The notes: generated from the letters alone by a model not told the origin. Shown: positions 1 through 9,234, numbered from the stretch's first letter. The stretch is 64,000 bases of DNA from Syntrophus buswellii (GCF_046097065.1 NZ_CP175563.1:1860001-1924000), one strand, 5' to 3'. A program made the numbers and translations.

Positions 1-1
1 G

Positions 2-1564
2 GATAAGGAAGGCGTCGCCCGATGCCAGGACCTTGGACTCCGCTACCCGGAGATCACCGGCTGGATCCGGGCGGCCAAGGAGGACATCCCCCTGGTCAAA
101 GAGGCCGGCTTGAAGGAAACGGGGATTCTGACCTCCGTTTCCGATTATCATATCTTCCTGAAATTGAACAAGAAGCGCAGTGAAGCCCTCAACGATTACC
201 TTGACATCGTCAGAGCCATTCTCGACACAGGGATTGTTCCCCGCTGCCACTTTGAGGACATCACCCGGGCCGATATCTACGGCTTCTGCATCCCCTTCGC
301 CCTCGAGCTGATGAAGCTCCGGGAGGAAAGCGGCATCGACATCAAGATCCGCCTCTGCGACACCATGGGATACGGGGTGACCTATCCGGGGGCCTCGCTG
401 CCCCGCAGCGTTGACAAGCTGGTCCGGGCCTTCATTGACGATGCAGGCGTCCCCGGGCATCTCCTGGAATGGCATGGCCACAATGATTTCCACAAGGCTC
501 TGATCAACGCGACCACCGCCTGGCTCTACGGCTGCAGCGCCGCCAACTCCACCCTCCTCGGGCTTGGTGAGCGGACGGGCAATCCGCCCATCGAAGGGCT
601 GATCATGGAATACATCGGCCTCATGGGAGGGACCAACGGGATCGATACGACGGTCATTACCGACATTGCTCAGTATTTCCGGAATAAGATCGATTTCAAG
701 ATTCCGGCCAATTTCCCCTTCGTCGGTTCGGATTTCAATGTGACCCGGGCGGGCGTTCATGCCGACGGCCTCATCAAGAACGAGGAGATCTACAACATCT
801 TTGACACGACCAAGATCCTGAAGCGTCCCATCGTCCCGATGGTGACCGACAAGTCCGGAAAAGCGGGCATCGCCTACTGGATTAATTCGCACTTCGGCCT
901 GACCGGCGACAGCGCCATCGACAAGCGGCATCCGGGAATTTCCAAGATCAACAAGTGGATCAACGAGGAATACGAAGACGGGCGCATGACAACGATCTCT
1001 TCCGAGGAGCTGGAAGCGAAGGTCCGCAAATATCTGCCGGAACTCTTCATGTCCGATCTCGAACGGATCAAATTCCAGGCTGCGGAGGCCGCCATTGCCG
1101 TCCTTCGCAAAATCATCGACGATCCGGCTATGAAGACCATGAAGCCCGAGCTTCAGGAGCCCGTGATGCAGCGGTTTATCGAAGAGTATCCTTCGATCCA
1201 GTTCGCCTATGTCGTCGACATGAACGGAAAGAAAACCACTAAGAACATCACGAATTTCGTCGATCGGGCCAAATATGAGAATTACGGAGTCGGCACGGAC
1301 CAGTCCGACCGCGAGTGGTTTATCGAACCGATGCGTAAAGGAAAACTGCACGTCACGGATTTCTACATCTCCAAGATGACCGGCGCCCTTTGCTTCACCG
1401 TTTCCGAACCTATTACGGACGACAACGACGAGATGGTGGGGATTTTCGGCGTGGACATCAAGGTGGAAGACCTCGTCAAGGAACCGGAGTATATCGCCGA
1501 AGCGACCCAGATCGCCCTGAAGGCGGAGTATGACGCAAAGTACAAGTCCGATCGCTGGATGTAG
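2..1564 (+). CDS. HMGL-family acyl synthase (homocitrate/Re-citrate synthase-like) with C-terminal Cache domain, 5' partial
   Basis: The frame is open from the left edge of the window, so the N-terminus is missing. The N-terminal two thirds is a DRE-TIM (HMG-lyase-like) barrel of the kind that condenses acetyl-CoA with a 2-oxo acid. The metal-binding HxHND motif lies near visible residues 158-162, and a GLGERTGN motif, typical of isopropylmalate, homocitrate and Re-citrate synthases, follows at about 189. From about residue 390 to 497 there is a Cache/PDC-like sensor domain (FAYVVDMNGKK, DREWFIEPMRKG, GIFGVDIKVEDL). Nothing visible suggests a membrane segment, so this Cache domain would be cytoplasmic. 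Enzymes of this family include Re-citrate synthase of Clostridium kluyveri and Syntrophus; the substrate cannot be assigned from sequence alone. The fusion may act as a small-ligand regulatory domain (inference). Confidence 0.85.
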   Translation, partial: DKEGVARCQDLGLRYPEITGWIRAAKEDIPLVKEAGLKETGILTSVSDYHIFLKLNKKRSEALNDYLDIVRAILDTGIVPRCHFEDITRADIYGFCIPFALELMKLREESGIDIKIRLCDTMGYGVTYPGASLPRSVDKLVRAFIDDAGVPGHLLEWHGHNDFHKALINATTAWLYGCSAANSTLLGLGERTGNPPIEGLIMEYIGLMGGTNGIDTTVITDIAQYFRNKIDFKIPANFPFVGSDFNVTRAGVHADGLIKNEEIYNIFDTTKILKRPIVPMVTDKSGKAGIAYWINSHFGLTGDSAIDKRHPGISKINKWINEEYEDGRMTTISSEELEAKVRKYLPELFMSDLERIKFQAAEAAIAVLRKIIDDPAMKTMKPELQEPVMQRFIEEYPSIQFAYVVDMNGKKTTKNITNFVDRAKYENYGVGTDQSDREWFIEPMRKGKLHVTDFYISKMTGALCFTVSEPITDDNDEMVGIFGVDIKVEDLVKEPEYIAEATQIALKAEYDAKYKSDRWM

Positions 1565-1609
1565 CTTAAATTCAACAGCGGCGGCCGGATCGATTCTTTT
1601 CGCGTCCCC

Positions 1610-2074
1610 TCACTTCTCCAGGGTAAGCTTGACGAGATGCCAGCGGCCTTTTTCCGGTTCATAGCGAAGGACGCATTCATAATTCTTCCGCTGAATGGCT
1701 CCTTCCCAGGTTCTGGCTTCTACATAGGAGTTTACGGTGTATTGGTCGTTTTCTCCCTTGGTCACCCTTGTTTGAGCAGGTGATGGAAATTGTGCCGTCC
1801 ATGGCGCTTTCAACTTTCTCATGATGAATTGCTGGGACACCTGAACGGCTTCTGTTTCCCGATCCTGTTTGGAGGATGTTGCGGCAAATTTTCCACTGTG
1901 AATGATCGAAAATACAATGACAAACAAGACGACCCCGATGGCGGAAAAGGCAATCCCTCGCAGGTACCTGGATATCCCCCCTGAAGAAGGCCTGATAGGG
2001 CTTCCGCATTGGGGACAGGCCGTGGATCCGCTGTCTGTCTCTTTTCCGCATTGACTGCACGTACGAATGGACAT
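1610..2074 (-). CDS. zinc-ribbon, single-pass membrane protein
   Basis: A 154-residue protein starting at the ATG at 2074, preceded by a GGGGGG-rich ribosome binding site. The N-terminus has a zinc ribbon with two CxxC knuckles (CSQCG and CPQCG, about residues 5-26). A single hydrophobic helix follows (about 40-62), then a soluble domain of roughly 85 residues rich in charged and aromatic positions. The frame continues upstream but that part looks non-coding. Function is unknown; proteins of this architecture are usually annotated as zinc-ribbon-domain containing. It stands alone, divergent from the FAD reductase gene at 2371. Confidence 0.7.
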   Translation of the reverse strand: MSIRTCSQCGKETDSGSTACPQCGSPIRPSSGGISRYLRGIAFSAIGVVLFVIVFSIIHSGKFAATSSKQDRETEAVQVSQQFIMRKLKAPWTAQFPSPAQTRVTKGENDQYTVNSYVEARTWEGAIQRKNYECVLRYEPEKGRWHLVKLTLEK

Positions 2075-2370
2075 CTGCCCCCCGCTATGAACACCCGCGT
2101 TTTTCAGAGTTCCTCTTCCCCCACGCTTTCCTTTGCCGTTGCGGGAAAACGAATCAACAGATACGCGGTTTCTTACAAGCACCTTGCAGCTTCTGTGAAC
2201 GGTGCCCTGACGATCTTCAAATAGCACGGGAGCTCTGGAAAGGCAACGATTTGACAGAAGATTACCAGTGCTCCTCGTTGAGGATGGTTTTTTTGAGCAA
2301 AAAACATCTTTCATCCAGATTTTTAAGGGCAACGAGGTATTTTATTTTTGTATATGGCGGATTAAGCCCC

Positions 2371-3489
2371 ATGATTGAATGTGATGTCGCTATCGTCGGC
2401 GCAGGTCCGGCAGGATGTTCGGCTGCCCGCGAATGCACCCGAAGGGGATTGAAAGCAGTCATTCTGGAGAAGAAAAGAATCCCACGCCACAAGGCATGCT
2501 CGGGTATCCTCGTGCCGGATTCAATCAGAACTCTTTCGGAACATTTTGGCGACATGGCACAGGATGTCTTCGCCTCCCCATCTCACGTCCATGCCATGCG
2601 GATGCATTTTCCGAGCGGCAACGCGGGAGATATACCAATCCAGGGATTGATGATTTGGCGGGATCGTCTCGATGCATGGTTGTGCAAGTCTTCACAGGCA
2701 GTAGTTCTTGATGAAACAAAGATGCTCTCCTTTAAAGAGGGCATTGATGGCGTCGATCTCCTCTGCATCAAATCGAATGGAGAGCTTCTTGAAGTTCACA
2801 GTCGAATACTGATTGCCGCTGATGGCGGTGCGTCACGCACTGTGAAGCAAATTGATCCGTCATTAACGGCGAAATTGACCTGGTATGTTGCCCTGCAGGA
2901 AACCTATGCCTGCGAGTGTCATCTTGAGCCCGGTTTATTCCATTTTTTTGCCTTTCCTGGAATTTCTTTGTACCCATCCGCTTATGTCAAAGACGGCCTG
3001 CTGGTGATGGAAGTTGTCGCCCAGCCGAAAGACAAGGCCACCTCGGCCATGGCCAGATTTAAGGAACATCTTTGGAGGCGAATCGGCATCCAACAGGCGT
3101 GTTTGATTAGGCGGCTCGGGTGCAGGGTCACTTATGCAGCGCCAAAGGGATTGTTTTGTTTCGGTTCAGAGCGCATCCTCGTTTCCGGAGAGGCAAGCGG
3201 GCTTTTGAATTTCTTCGGCGAAGGTATTTCATCTGCCTTGGCATCGGGCAGGATAGCTGGGAGTGTTTCCTTCGAGAGCATTCGTCAAGGGGTATCCCCG
3301 GGGCGGCTTTATCGACAGGAAATTGAGACAGAAAAAAGAAAGACGGTGAGCACGTTCAATTACAAGACGCTTCTTTTCCAAGAGGGCAACGCTTTCAACT
3401 TCAAAAAGGGTTTGCAGGTGCTGAATTGGAGGGAACGTGTCAGATTATCAAAGAATCTGTTGAAGTGGTTTCTGGCGGTAAAGGGATAA
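2371..3489 (+). CDS. FAD-dependent oxidoreductase, geranylgeranyl-reductase family
   Basis: A 372-residue flavoprotein. The N-terminus carries the dinucleotide-binding GxGxxG motif (VAIVGAGPAGCSAA) followed by an acidic/basic ILEKK strand end and the H-K-A-C-S-G motif typical of the geranylgeranyl reductase/halogenase-like branch. A second FAD motif (LVSGEASGLLNFFGEGI) lies near residue 275. The frame is open to 2251, but the start at 2371 is chosen because homology to the Rossmann fold begins immediately there and a GGCGGA sequence lies upstream. The likely role is reduction of an isoprenoid or other lipid double bond, but the substrate is not determinable. It converges with the gene at 3500 with only 10 bp between stop codons. 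Confidence 0.8.
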   Translation: MIECDVAIVGAGPAGCSAARECTRRGLKAVILEKKRIPRHKACSGILVPDSIRTLSEHFGDMAQDVFASPSHVHAMRMHFPSGNAGDIPIQGLMIWRDRLDAWLCKSSQAVVLDETKMLSFKEGIDGVDLLCIKSNGELLEVHSRILIAADGGASRTVKQIDPSLTAKLTWYVALQETYACECHLEPGLFHFFAFPGISLYPSAYVKDGLLVMEVVAQPKDKATSAMARFKEHLWRRIGIQQACLIRRLGCRVTYAAPKGLFCFGSERILVSGEASGLLNFFGEGISSALASGRIAGSVSFESIRQGVSPGRLYRQEIETEKRKTVSTFNYKTLLFQEGNAFNFKKGLQVLNWRERVRLSKNLLKWFLAVKG

Positions 3490-3499
3490 AAGCCCTTCG

Positions 3500-4603
3500 T
3501 TACTTTGGATCTCGACTGCCTAGAGGCAAAAGCTGGCCGATGCCCATGACGATGATCCGGGCCGGATCGGTGTCGCTGAATTGCGCGGCCTTGGAAAGCG
3601 CAGAAGGCGCCTGCCCGACCGGTTCGTCTCCCAGCCGGAAGGTACCCCATTGGGTCGGGATGAAGTAACGTGCTTCCAGGTCGCGGAATGCATCGAGGGC
3701 CTCCCGGGCATCCATATGGGCATAATACATGAACCAGCGTGGGTGATAGGCGTTGACGGGCAACAGGGCGTAATCAATGCCGGGATAGCGGCGTCCGATT
3801 TCCCGATAGCCGATAAAGTATCCGCTGTCGCCGCCGTAATAGATTTTCCTGTCGGAACTCACCAGCAGAAAACTCGCCCATAGGGTGGTATTAGTGTTTT
3901 GCGTGATCCTTCTCGACCAGTGCTGGGCGGGAAGGCAGACGACCTGGCAGCGGTCGCCGCAGGAAACCGTTTGCCACCAGTCCATTTCCACCACGTCCTG
4001 TTTTCCTAGGCCATTCATCAGAGCCTTGAGTCCCAGGGGGACATAGATCCGAGTGTCGGCGGGGAGACGTCGGATGCTTTCGGAATCGAGATGATCGTAA
4101 TGGCTGTGGGAAATCAGCACGTTTTTCTTTCCGGGCAGGGCCGCAAACACATCAAGGGAAAGACCGGGCGGGGTTTTCCGTTTCGGCAGCAGTGCCCGCT
4201 CCGAAAAGATCGGATCGGTAATCCAGTATGCCCCATCGATTCTGATCAGAAACGAGGAATGACCGATCCAGGCGATAAAATCGCCCGGTGTTGACCGGAT
4301 CCGATCAGAGAGGTCCAATAAAACATCGAGAAGCTCCTTTTCCTCCTCCGGAGCATAGAGGGTCCTTTCGGAGAGCTGCCAGCGTAGGAAATCACGGAAA
4401 CCCTTCTCCATGGGCATCCAGGGATTGAAATAGCGTCCGTCTTCCCGATGCGGGGCATAGAGAAGCGCCGGGTCTGCAGACTCCACTTGCGCCCACCACC
4501 TCTGTTCATCGAAGGGCCTGACAGGCAGCAAGCAGGAAGCCAGCAGCAGGGCCTGCAAAAGGATCGCAGCCGCAGAGACCGTTTTTCGATTAGAAACGTT
4601 CAT
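3500..4603 (-). CDS. MBL-fold metallo-hydrolase lipoprotein (NAPE-PLD/UlaG-like)
   Basis: A 367-residue protein. The start at 4603 is chosen because it gives a lipoprotein signal peptide (hydrophobic stretch ending LLASC, lipobox Cys at about residue 22); the frame extends to 4876 but that extension has no coding character. The core has IGHSSFLIRIDG, then the metal-binding HSHYDHLD motif, then LPAQHWSRR and GGDSGYF, all hallmarks of the metallo-beta-lactamase fold in the N-acyl-phosphatidylethanolamine phospholipase D/RomA/UlaG group. Predicted location is the periplasmic face of the inner or outer membrane. Substrate unknown, possibly a lipid phosphodiester (family inference). Confidence 0.82.
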   Translation of the reverse strand: MNVSNRKTVSAAAILLQALLLASCLLPVRPFDEQRWWAQVESADPALLYAPHREDGRYFNPWMPMEKGFRDFLRWQLSERTLYAPEEEKELLDVLLDLSDRIRSTPGDFIAWIGHSSFLIRIDGAYWITDPIFSERALLPKRKTPPGLSLDVFAALPGKKNVLISHSHYDHLDSESIRRLPADTRIYVPLGLKALMNGLGKQDVVEMDWWQTVSCGDRCQVVCLPAQHWSRRITQNTNTTLWASFLLVSSDRKIYYGGDSGYFIGYREIGRRYPGIDYALLPVNAYHPRWFMYYAHMDAREALDAFRDLEARYFIPTQWGTFRLGDEPVGQAPSALSKAAQFSDTDPARIIVMGIGQLLPLGSRDPK

Positions 4604-5031
4604 GCGCTCAGATGGGCTGATTCGATGTGGTTTCCCTGCCCCATTTCTTCTTTTCCTCCTTCCTAAAGGATCCCGAAACAGGTCGTTTGGCTTAGCGGTG
4701 ATCAACGGGCCTCCTGACTTCCGATCAGCGGCAAGACGTTCTCGGCGCTGAAATAAACGACCAGACGGTCCTTGACGTTTTAACGGGAATAATCGCACTA
4801 CCATCAGATCTCCGGAATGAGCTCCTCCTTCTGCTCTTGTTTCAGTTTTTTCAGATAAATCTTCTTGCCGGACCATCCCCCTCCCGCCTCCATGAAAAGG
4901 AAGCGACCTGTTCGTTTGATTTGAGGTTCTCGAATGTTGACTCTTCAGATCAAGGACCTTATATTTGAAGCAAATCTATGTCAATTCAGCCGGCAAAGGT
5001 TATTTGACCTCACTTCAAAGAAAGGATGGTT
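4604..5031. other. intergenic region, 428 bp
   Basis: Lies between the divergent MBL lipoprotein and DUF2177 genes. No convincing gene was seen. A 29-codon minus-strand open frame (4893 to 4804, ending KEELIPEI) has protein-like lysine- and glutamate-rich composition but no clear ribosome binding site, so it is not called. The region should contain the promoters of both flanking genes. Confidence 0.4.
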
Positions 5032-5454
5032 ATGCCGATGTTATCCTATGTAAAACTTTATGTCATCAGCCTATTTATTTTCATCGTTGTTGATCTCATC
5101 TGGATTGCAGGGATCATGAAGAATTTTTACCGGCTGCAATTGGGACCCTTGTCCAGGATGACGGGAGGAAGCATGAGCCCGAACATCCCCGCCAGCATCC
5201 TTGTTTGGATGCTCATTGTTCTTGGTTTGATCCTTTTCGTTCTGCCGAGGATTCCGAGAACAGGAACCGGTATTGAGGGTGTCCTCTGGGGGGGCCTTTT
5301 TGGTCTTGTTGTATATGGAGTTTATGATCTCACAAATTACGCTCTCTTGAAAGATTGGCGCCTTTCCATGACGATTGTAGATATGCTTTGGGGCATGGCC
5401 GCCTGCGGAATCTCCGGCTTTGTTGTCGGGCATCTGGCGCGAAGGCTTCTATGA
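5032..5454 (+). CDS. DUF2177 family four-helix membrane protein
   Basis: A 140-residue, strongly hydrophobic protein with about four transmembrane helices. Conserved-looking features include DLIWIAGIMKNFY in the first helix and the GLFGLVVYGVYDLTNYALLKDW stretch (helix 3 and the following loop), which match the DUF2177 pattern. Three in-frame ATGs exist (5026, 5032, 5038). The AAAGG at 5021-5025 is directly adjacent to the first, so 5032, with about 6 nt spacing, is the best start. Function unknown. It is monocistronic as far as can be seen. Confidence 0.8.
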   Translation: MPMLSYVKLYVISLFIFIVVDLIWIAGIMKNFYRLQLGPLSRMTGGSMSPNIPASILVWMLIVLGLILFVLPRIPRTGTGIEGVLWGGLFGLVVYGVYDLTNYALLKDWRLSMTIVDMLWGMAACGISGFVVGHLARRLL

Positions 5455-5771
5455 TTGGATATTGGATCAGATTTGAATAAATTTGAAACAGGCATTGGCA
5501 AATGTTCCGGAAATGACCAGTAAGTTGATTCAATCTTTGATCGAACGCTTTTTTAAGAACCTTACGCCAATTGATGGGGTGCGTTGGCTACTTGACCGAC
5601 GATATGGCACCATTTCTTGTTAATGAACAAATAGTTAAGAGCATTTAAGCTTGTGCGAAGATTGATAAACCATGCTTTAAAACCCAACGAAAAGGCCAGA
5701 TACCCTTTGCCCCCAGAGCGGGGAACGAGCGGTGGGGTGCAGCGACAGCCGGACCTACTGGTTCGACAACG
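5455..5771. other. intergenic region, 317 bp
   Basis: No gene, RNA or clear repeat was recognised. It sits between an intact gene and a stretch of three broken genes (5772-7181), so it may hold further unrecognisable remnants. Confidence 0.4.
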
Positions 5772-6512
5772 CTATTCTTCCGGCGGTTCGTCCATCATCC
5801 ACCAAGGGGTATTGATTAACCTGGCACCGTCGTCCTTCTCGTAGAAGGTATGCATGGCGTCATTCGTGAAGTAGCGCCAGAACCCCGCCTCGTACTGCTT
5901 GTCGATGATCTGGAATGCACCCTTCTTCTCCTGTTCCTTCAGAAAATCCCGATATGCGTCCAGTGGCTCGACACCAGCCTGCTGAAAGATGACTCGTCCC
6001 CCGTACTTTTCGTACAAGGCCTTGTTGATCATCCACAACTTGACGATCTGCTGCGCTATTTCGCGCTTCATGGGGCGCATCTCTTCTTCCATCCCCTTGG
6101 TCCGCTCATTCATCTCTTGCATCGCCTTCAGGTTGCTTTCAATTGACTCCAGATGGGAGGCCTTCTGCTCACGCTCTCGATCTGACAGGGATGAGCTTTT
6201 GAGTTCCTCAATCAGCTTCTTCCTGTCCGCATCCATCTTGATCTGGTGCTGCCTCTCCTTCTCCTCGATCTTCAGAATAAAGGCGTCCAGTTCTTCCTCT
6301 GTCGGCTCGATCTTATTCTCCGTGGCGAACTGCTGCAAGAGTGAGTCAAATATGAGTTCGTTGAGCTTGTCCTTTTCCGCTGCGGTGATCTTCTTCCCGA
6401 GGACAACTGCGACAACATTTGTATCCGTCGCGCCCGCCTTGGTACTATCGGTCTACGCGAAACACGACACTGCCAGAACGAACGTCACAACCGCTGCGAT
6501 CATATGTTTCAC
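5772..6512 (-). pseudogene. exported SurA-N-like hypothetical protein interrupted by an in-frame amber codon
   Basis: Reading on the minus strand from a GTG at 6512 (ribosome binding site AAAGGGGAGA just upstream) gives a Sec signal peptide (VKHMIAAVVTFVLAVSCFA), then a TAG at 6455-6453, then an uninterrupted 227-codon frame to 5772. The segment after the stop (VVAVVLGKKITAAEKDKL, then a helical LLQQFATENKIEPTEEELDAF) resembles the N-terminal region of SurA-type chaperones. A charged coiled-coil middle and a C-terminal part rich in aromatics follow; no PPIase domain is visible. One base change (for example CAG to TAG) would explain the interruption. Translation could only resume at the ATG at 6338, without a signal peptide. 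It is therefore probably inactive unless the amber codon is suppressed. Confidence 0.7.
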
Positions 6513-6558
6513 ATCTCTCCCCTTTCTTTCTCGAATGACTCAGCTCACCGGTTTGGCG

Positions 6559-6780
6559 CTAAGTATTGTCTATCCCAGATGATACGTTCCACCCCATTGC
6601 CGCTAACACCATGTTGAACAGTTCCTGCGGACTATCGGTCGCACCCAAGGCTCCGTGGCGTTTCACTTCCGCTACATACTGAGGGGCTCGCGAACCTGCA
6701 TAGATGATAAAAGGAACTTCATATTTCGCCGCGCGAAGTTTATCAAGAAACCCAAATCCGAACCTGAAGTTAATGGCTCA
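6559..6780 (-). pseudogene. fragment of a receiver-like domain protein
   Basis: On the minus strand, after a TGA at 6780-6778, 72 open codons run to a TAG at 6561-6559 with no start codon. The translation (FLDKLRAAKYEVPFIIYAGS, then VAEVKRHGALGATDSPQELF) looks like the C-terminal half of a response-regulator receiver-like fold. The expected phospho-acceptor half is missing. It is a 5'-truncated remnant in a cluster of broken genes. Confidence 0.5.
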
Positions 6781-6785
6781 AGTCC

Positions 6786-7181
6786 GTGAAGTCCTCAGAT
6801 ATCACCACTATGCATATCGCACAGAGCAGACCTCTTGTTAACGGATTCTTCGTTATATCCATTACTTCGGCGATAAAACCCATCCGCGTTGCAGAAAGCC
6901 GTCAAACGGGCTGCAGAGTAAGTCGGGATTGTCAAAAAAGTGGGATGTCACGCGCTGCGCATCAGTTTTGCCGCACACATAGTGGAAAACGGCGTCACGA
7001 TCCGCTTCATCAGGAACTCCTCGGCCACGCGGATGTCAAGACCACGGAGATATGTCACCATGTGATCTCCCACGATATCCGCGGTCTGTATATTCCACTG
7101 GATAAACTCAGACCGGTGCCTACGATTGAGGTCCTGGCTGAAACTGTCCCACGCTCATGGCAGGAGGAAGAAAGAGATTAA
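6786..7181 (+). pseudogene. fossil of a tyrosine recombinase (integron/XerD-type integrase), C-terminal half
   Basis: Two frames must be joined to read the integrase. In frame 1, codons from 6889 read LQKAVKRAAE, then TAA at 6919-6921, then VGIVKKVGCHALRISF and AAHIVENGVTIRFI (the box II H-x-x-R region). A one-base deletion near 7009-7012 shifts the frame, and the protein continues as QELLGHADVKTTEICHHV. In active relatives the last motif is EIYTHV; here the catalytic Tyr codon is TGT (Cys). So there is a stop, a frameshift, loss of the nucleophile and no N-terminal half. It marks an old integration event. Confidence 0.75.
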
Positions 7182-7238
7182 AAGTTCATTAGCTGGATGA
7201 ACCGTCTTTATTCGGGATTTGAATAAGCGGAGAGGAGG

Positions 7239-9212
7239 TTACCAGTGCTCCTCGACAATCCAGTGTTCAAAGGGGAGTTCCTTCTTCCGTGAAGACGGGA
7301 TCAGTTCCCTGATGAACCGCGAAGGGCTGAGGTTGGAAAACCCGGTCCACCCCGATGAGGCGGTCTGGGGATAACAGAGATAGAGATAATCCTTGGCCCT
7401 TGTGGCGGCCACGTAGAACAGCCTCCGCTCTTCCGCTTCGCCGCCCTCCTCCCGCAGCGCCCGATCCAGCGGAATCATGCCCTCGGCGCATCCCACCAGC
7501 AGAACCACCGACCATTCCAGTCCCTTGGCCTGGTGAATGGTGCTCAGAACGACCTTGTTCTCCGCTGCCTCCCCGCTGTCCGTTTCCTCCCGCCCGTCGG
7601 CATCCATGTTGGTCAGGAGGGACAGTTCGCTCAGGAAATCCCCGAGAGAAGAAAATTTGCCGGCAAACTCCGCCAGCTGTTCCAGATCGTCCTCGCGTGA
7701 AGCTCCGTCGCTGTACGTTTCCTGCAGATACTTCCGATAGCCCCTGTCCAGAATTCGATCAACCAGGCCCGGAAGAAACGACGCATCCCCATTCTCGCCC
7801 CCGAGATCCGCCATTAATTGCTGAAAACGCACCAATCCGTCCCTGGCCGATTTCGAAGCGGCCTTCAGAAACCCTTCCGTTAAAGCAGCCTCCAGCGGTT
7901 TGTCCGATGCGGCGAGAAAGTTCCAGATCTTTTCGGCCGTTTTCTTCCCGATCTTCGGATAAAAACCCAAAAGCCGTTTCCAGGCCAGTTCATCCCTGGG
8001 GTTTTCCAGGATCCGCAGATAGGAGACGACATCCTTGATATGGGCCTGTTCGAAGAAGCGGACGCCGGAGCGGATTTCGTAGGGGATTCCCCGGCGGGTC
8101 AGCTCCATCTGAACATCCATGGCATGGAAATGGGCCCGGTAAAGGACGGCCATTTCCGAAAGGGGAACGCCGTCCCTATGAAGCTCGAGGATCCGTTGGG
8201 CGACGAATTCGGCCTGCTGCAGGGCATTCCGGGAGGGGACGACCACAGGCCGCACACCGGCTTCGCGGACGGCGCGCAGGGATTTGGCAAATTGATTTTC
8301 GTTGTTGACGATGCAGAGGTTCGCTAAGTGGAGAATTTCCGGGGTGCTGCGATAATTGGTCTCCAGCTTGAAAATCCGGCAGTCCGGATACTTTTCCGGG
8401 AAGGACATGATATTGGCGTAATTGGCTCCCCGGAAGGCGTAGATGCTCTGGGAGTCGTCTCCCACCACCATGATGTTGCGGTGCCGGGAAGCCAGCAGAT
8501 CCATGATCTCCGCCTGGAGAAGATTGGTGTCCTGGTATTCGTCCACCAGGAGATGTTCAAACCGTTCACTGTAACGCTCCAGGACGTCGGGACATTCCAG
8601 CAGCAGTCGGCGCCAGTTGAGGAGGAGATCGTCGAAATCCATCAAAGAGGACTGGCGTTTGCGCAGATCGTAGAGAGCGGCCACCTTCCCGATCTCTTCC
8701 CTCCGGTGACTGAAAAAGGGATAGCGCTCCTCTAGAATCGTGGCAAGATCAAGCGCCGTATTGGCGGACAGACTCAACATCCCGTAAAGGACATTGGCCT
8801 TGGGGAAACTCGTCCCCTTCGTTTCGATGCCCGCCTCGACGATGCAGGTGGAAATCAGCTGCCGAACATCCTCCGTATCCAGAATGGAAAAATTCCGCGA
8901 ATAGCCCAGCCGTTCGGCATGGGCCCGCAGCATGACGTGGCCGTTGTGATGAAAGGTTCCGCCGAGCAGACGGCTGAGATCGACGGGAACGAGTTCCCGC
9001 ACCCGGTTGAGCATGGAGCGGGCAGCCTTGTTCGTAAACGTGGCGAGGAGAATCCGCTCGGGTTTTATCCCGGTTTCGATCAACCGGGCCACCCGGTACG
9101 TCAGTGTTCGGGTTTTTCCGCTCCCGGCCCCGGCAATCACCAGCATGGGACCACCCGGTTCCAATACAACCCGGCACTGCTCTTCGTTCAGTTCTTTCTT
9201 GTAGTTGATCAT
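7239..9212 (-). CDS. UvrD/Rep/PcrA-family ATP-dependent DNA helicase
   Basis: A 657-residue superfamily 1 helicase. Motifs in order: Walker A GAGSGKT (about 29-35), motif Ia LLATFTNKAA, motif II DEYQDTN, motif III GDDSQSIYAFRGA, motif IV LETNYRS, motif V HQAKGLEW and motif VI FYVAATRAKDY. The start at 9212 is used because the Q-motif region (LNEEQCRVV) begins just after it and a GGAATG site precedes it; the frame is open to 9287. It is shorter than typical UvrD (about 720). It unwinds DNA in repair or replication restart. The gene follows adk by 22 bp and is probably co-transcribed with it. Confidence 0.92.
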   Translation of the reverse strand: MINYKKELNEEQCRVVLEPGGPMLVIAGAGSGKTRTLTYRVARLIETGIKPERILLATFTNKAARSMLNRVRELVPVDLSRLLGGTFHHNGHVMLRAHAERLGYSRNFSILDTEDVRQLISTCIVEAGIETKGTSFPKANVLYGMLSLSANTALDLATILEERYPFFSHRREEIGKVAALYDLRKRQSSLMDFDDLLLNWRRLLLECPDVLERYSERFEHLLVDEYQDTNLLQAEIMDLLASRHRNIMVVGDDSQSIYAFRGANYANIMSFPEKYPDCRIFKLETNYRSTPEILHLANLCIVNNENQFAKSLRAVREAGVRPVVVPSRNALQQAEFVAQRILELHRDGVPLSEMAVLYRAHFHAMDVQMELTRRGIPYEIRSGVRFFEQAHIKDVVSYLRILENPRDELAWKRLLGFYPKIGKKTAEKIWNFLAASDKPLEAALTEGFLKAASKSARDGLVRFQQLMADLGGENGDASFLPGLVDRILDRGYRKYLQETYSDGASREDDLEQLAEFAGKFSSLGDFLSELSLLTNMDADGREETDSGEAAENKVVLSTIHQAKGLEWSVVLLVGCAEGMIPLDRALREEGGEAEERRLFYVAATRAKDYLYLCYPQTASSGWTGFSNLSPSRFIRELIPSSRKKELPFEHWIVEEHW

Positions 9213-9234
9213 GGCGGAACATTCCGTAAAAAAC

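Noticed and set aside
6453..6455. TAG read as pyrrolysine or another recoded amino acid
   Set aside because: The codon sits just after a signal peptide in an unrelated protein; a simple nonsense mutation is far more likely without evidence of pyl genes.
6559..7181. Active integron with attC cassettes
   Set aside because: The integrase is broken in at least three ways and no attC-like paired core sites were found nearby.
7355..8038. 227-codon plus-strand open frame
   Set aside because: It is the Pro- and Arg-rich antisense shadow of the helicase gene, which has all SF1 motifs on the other strand.
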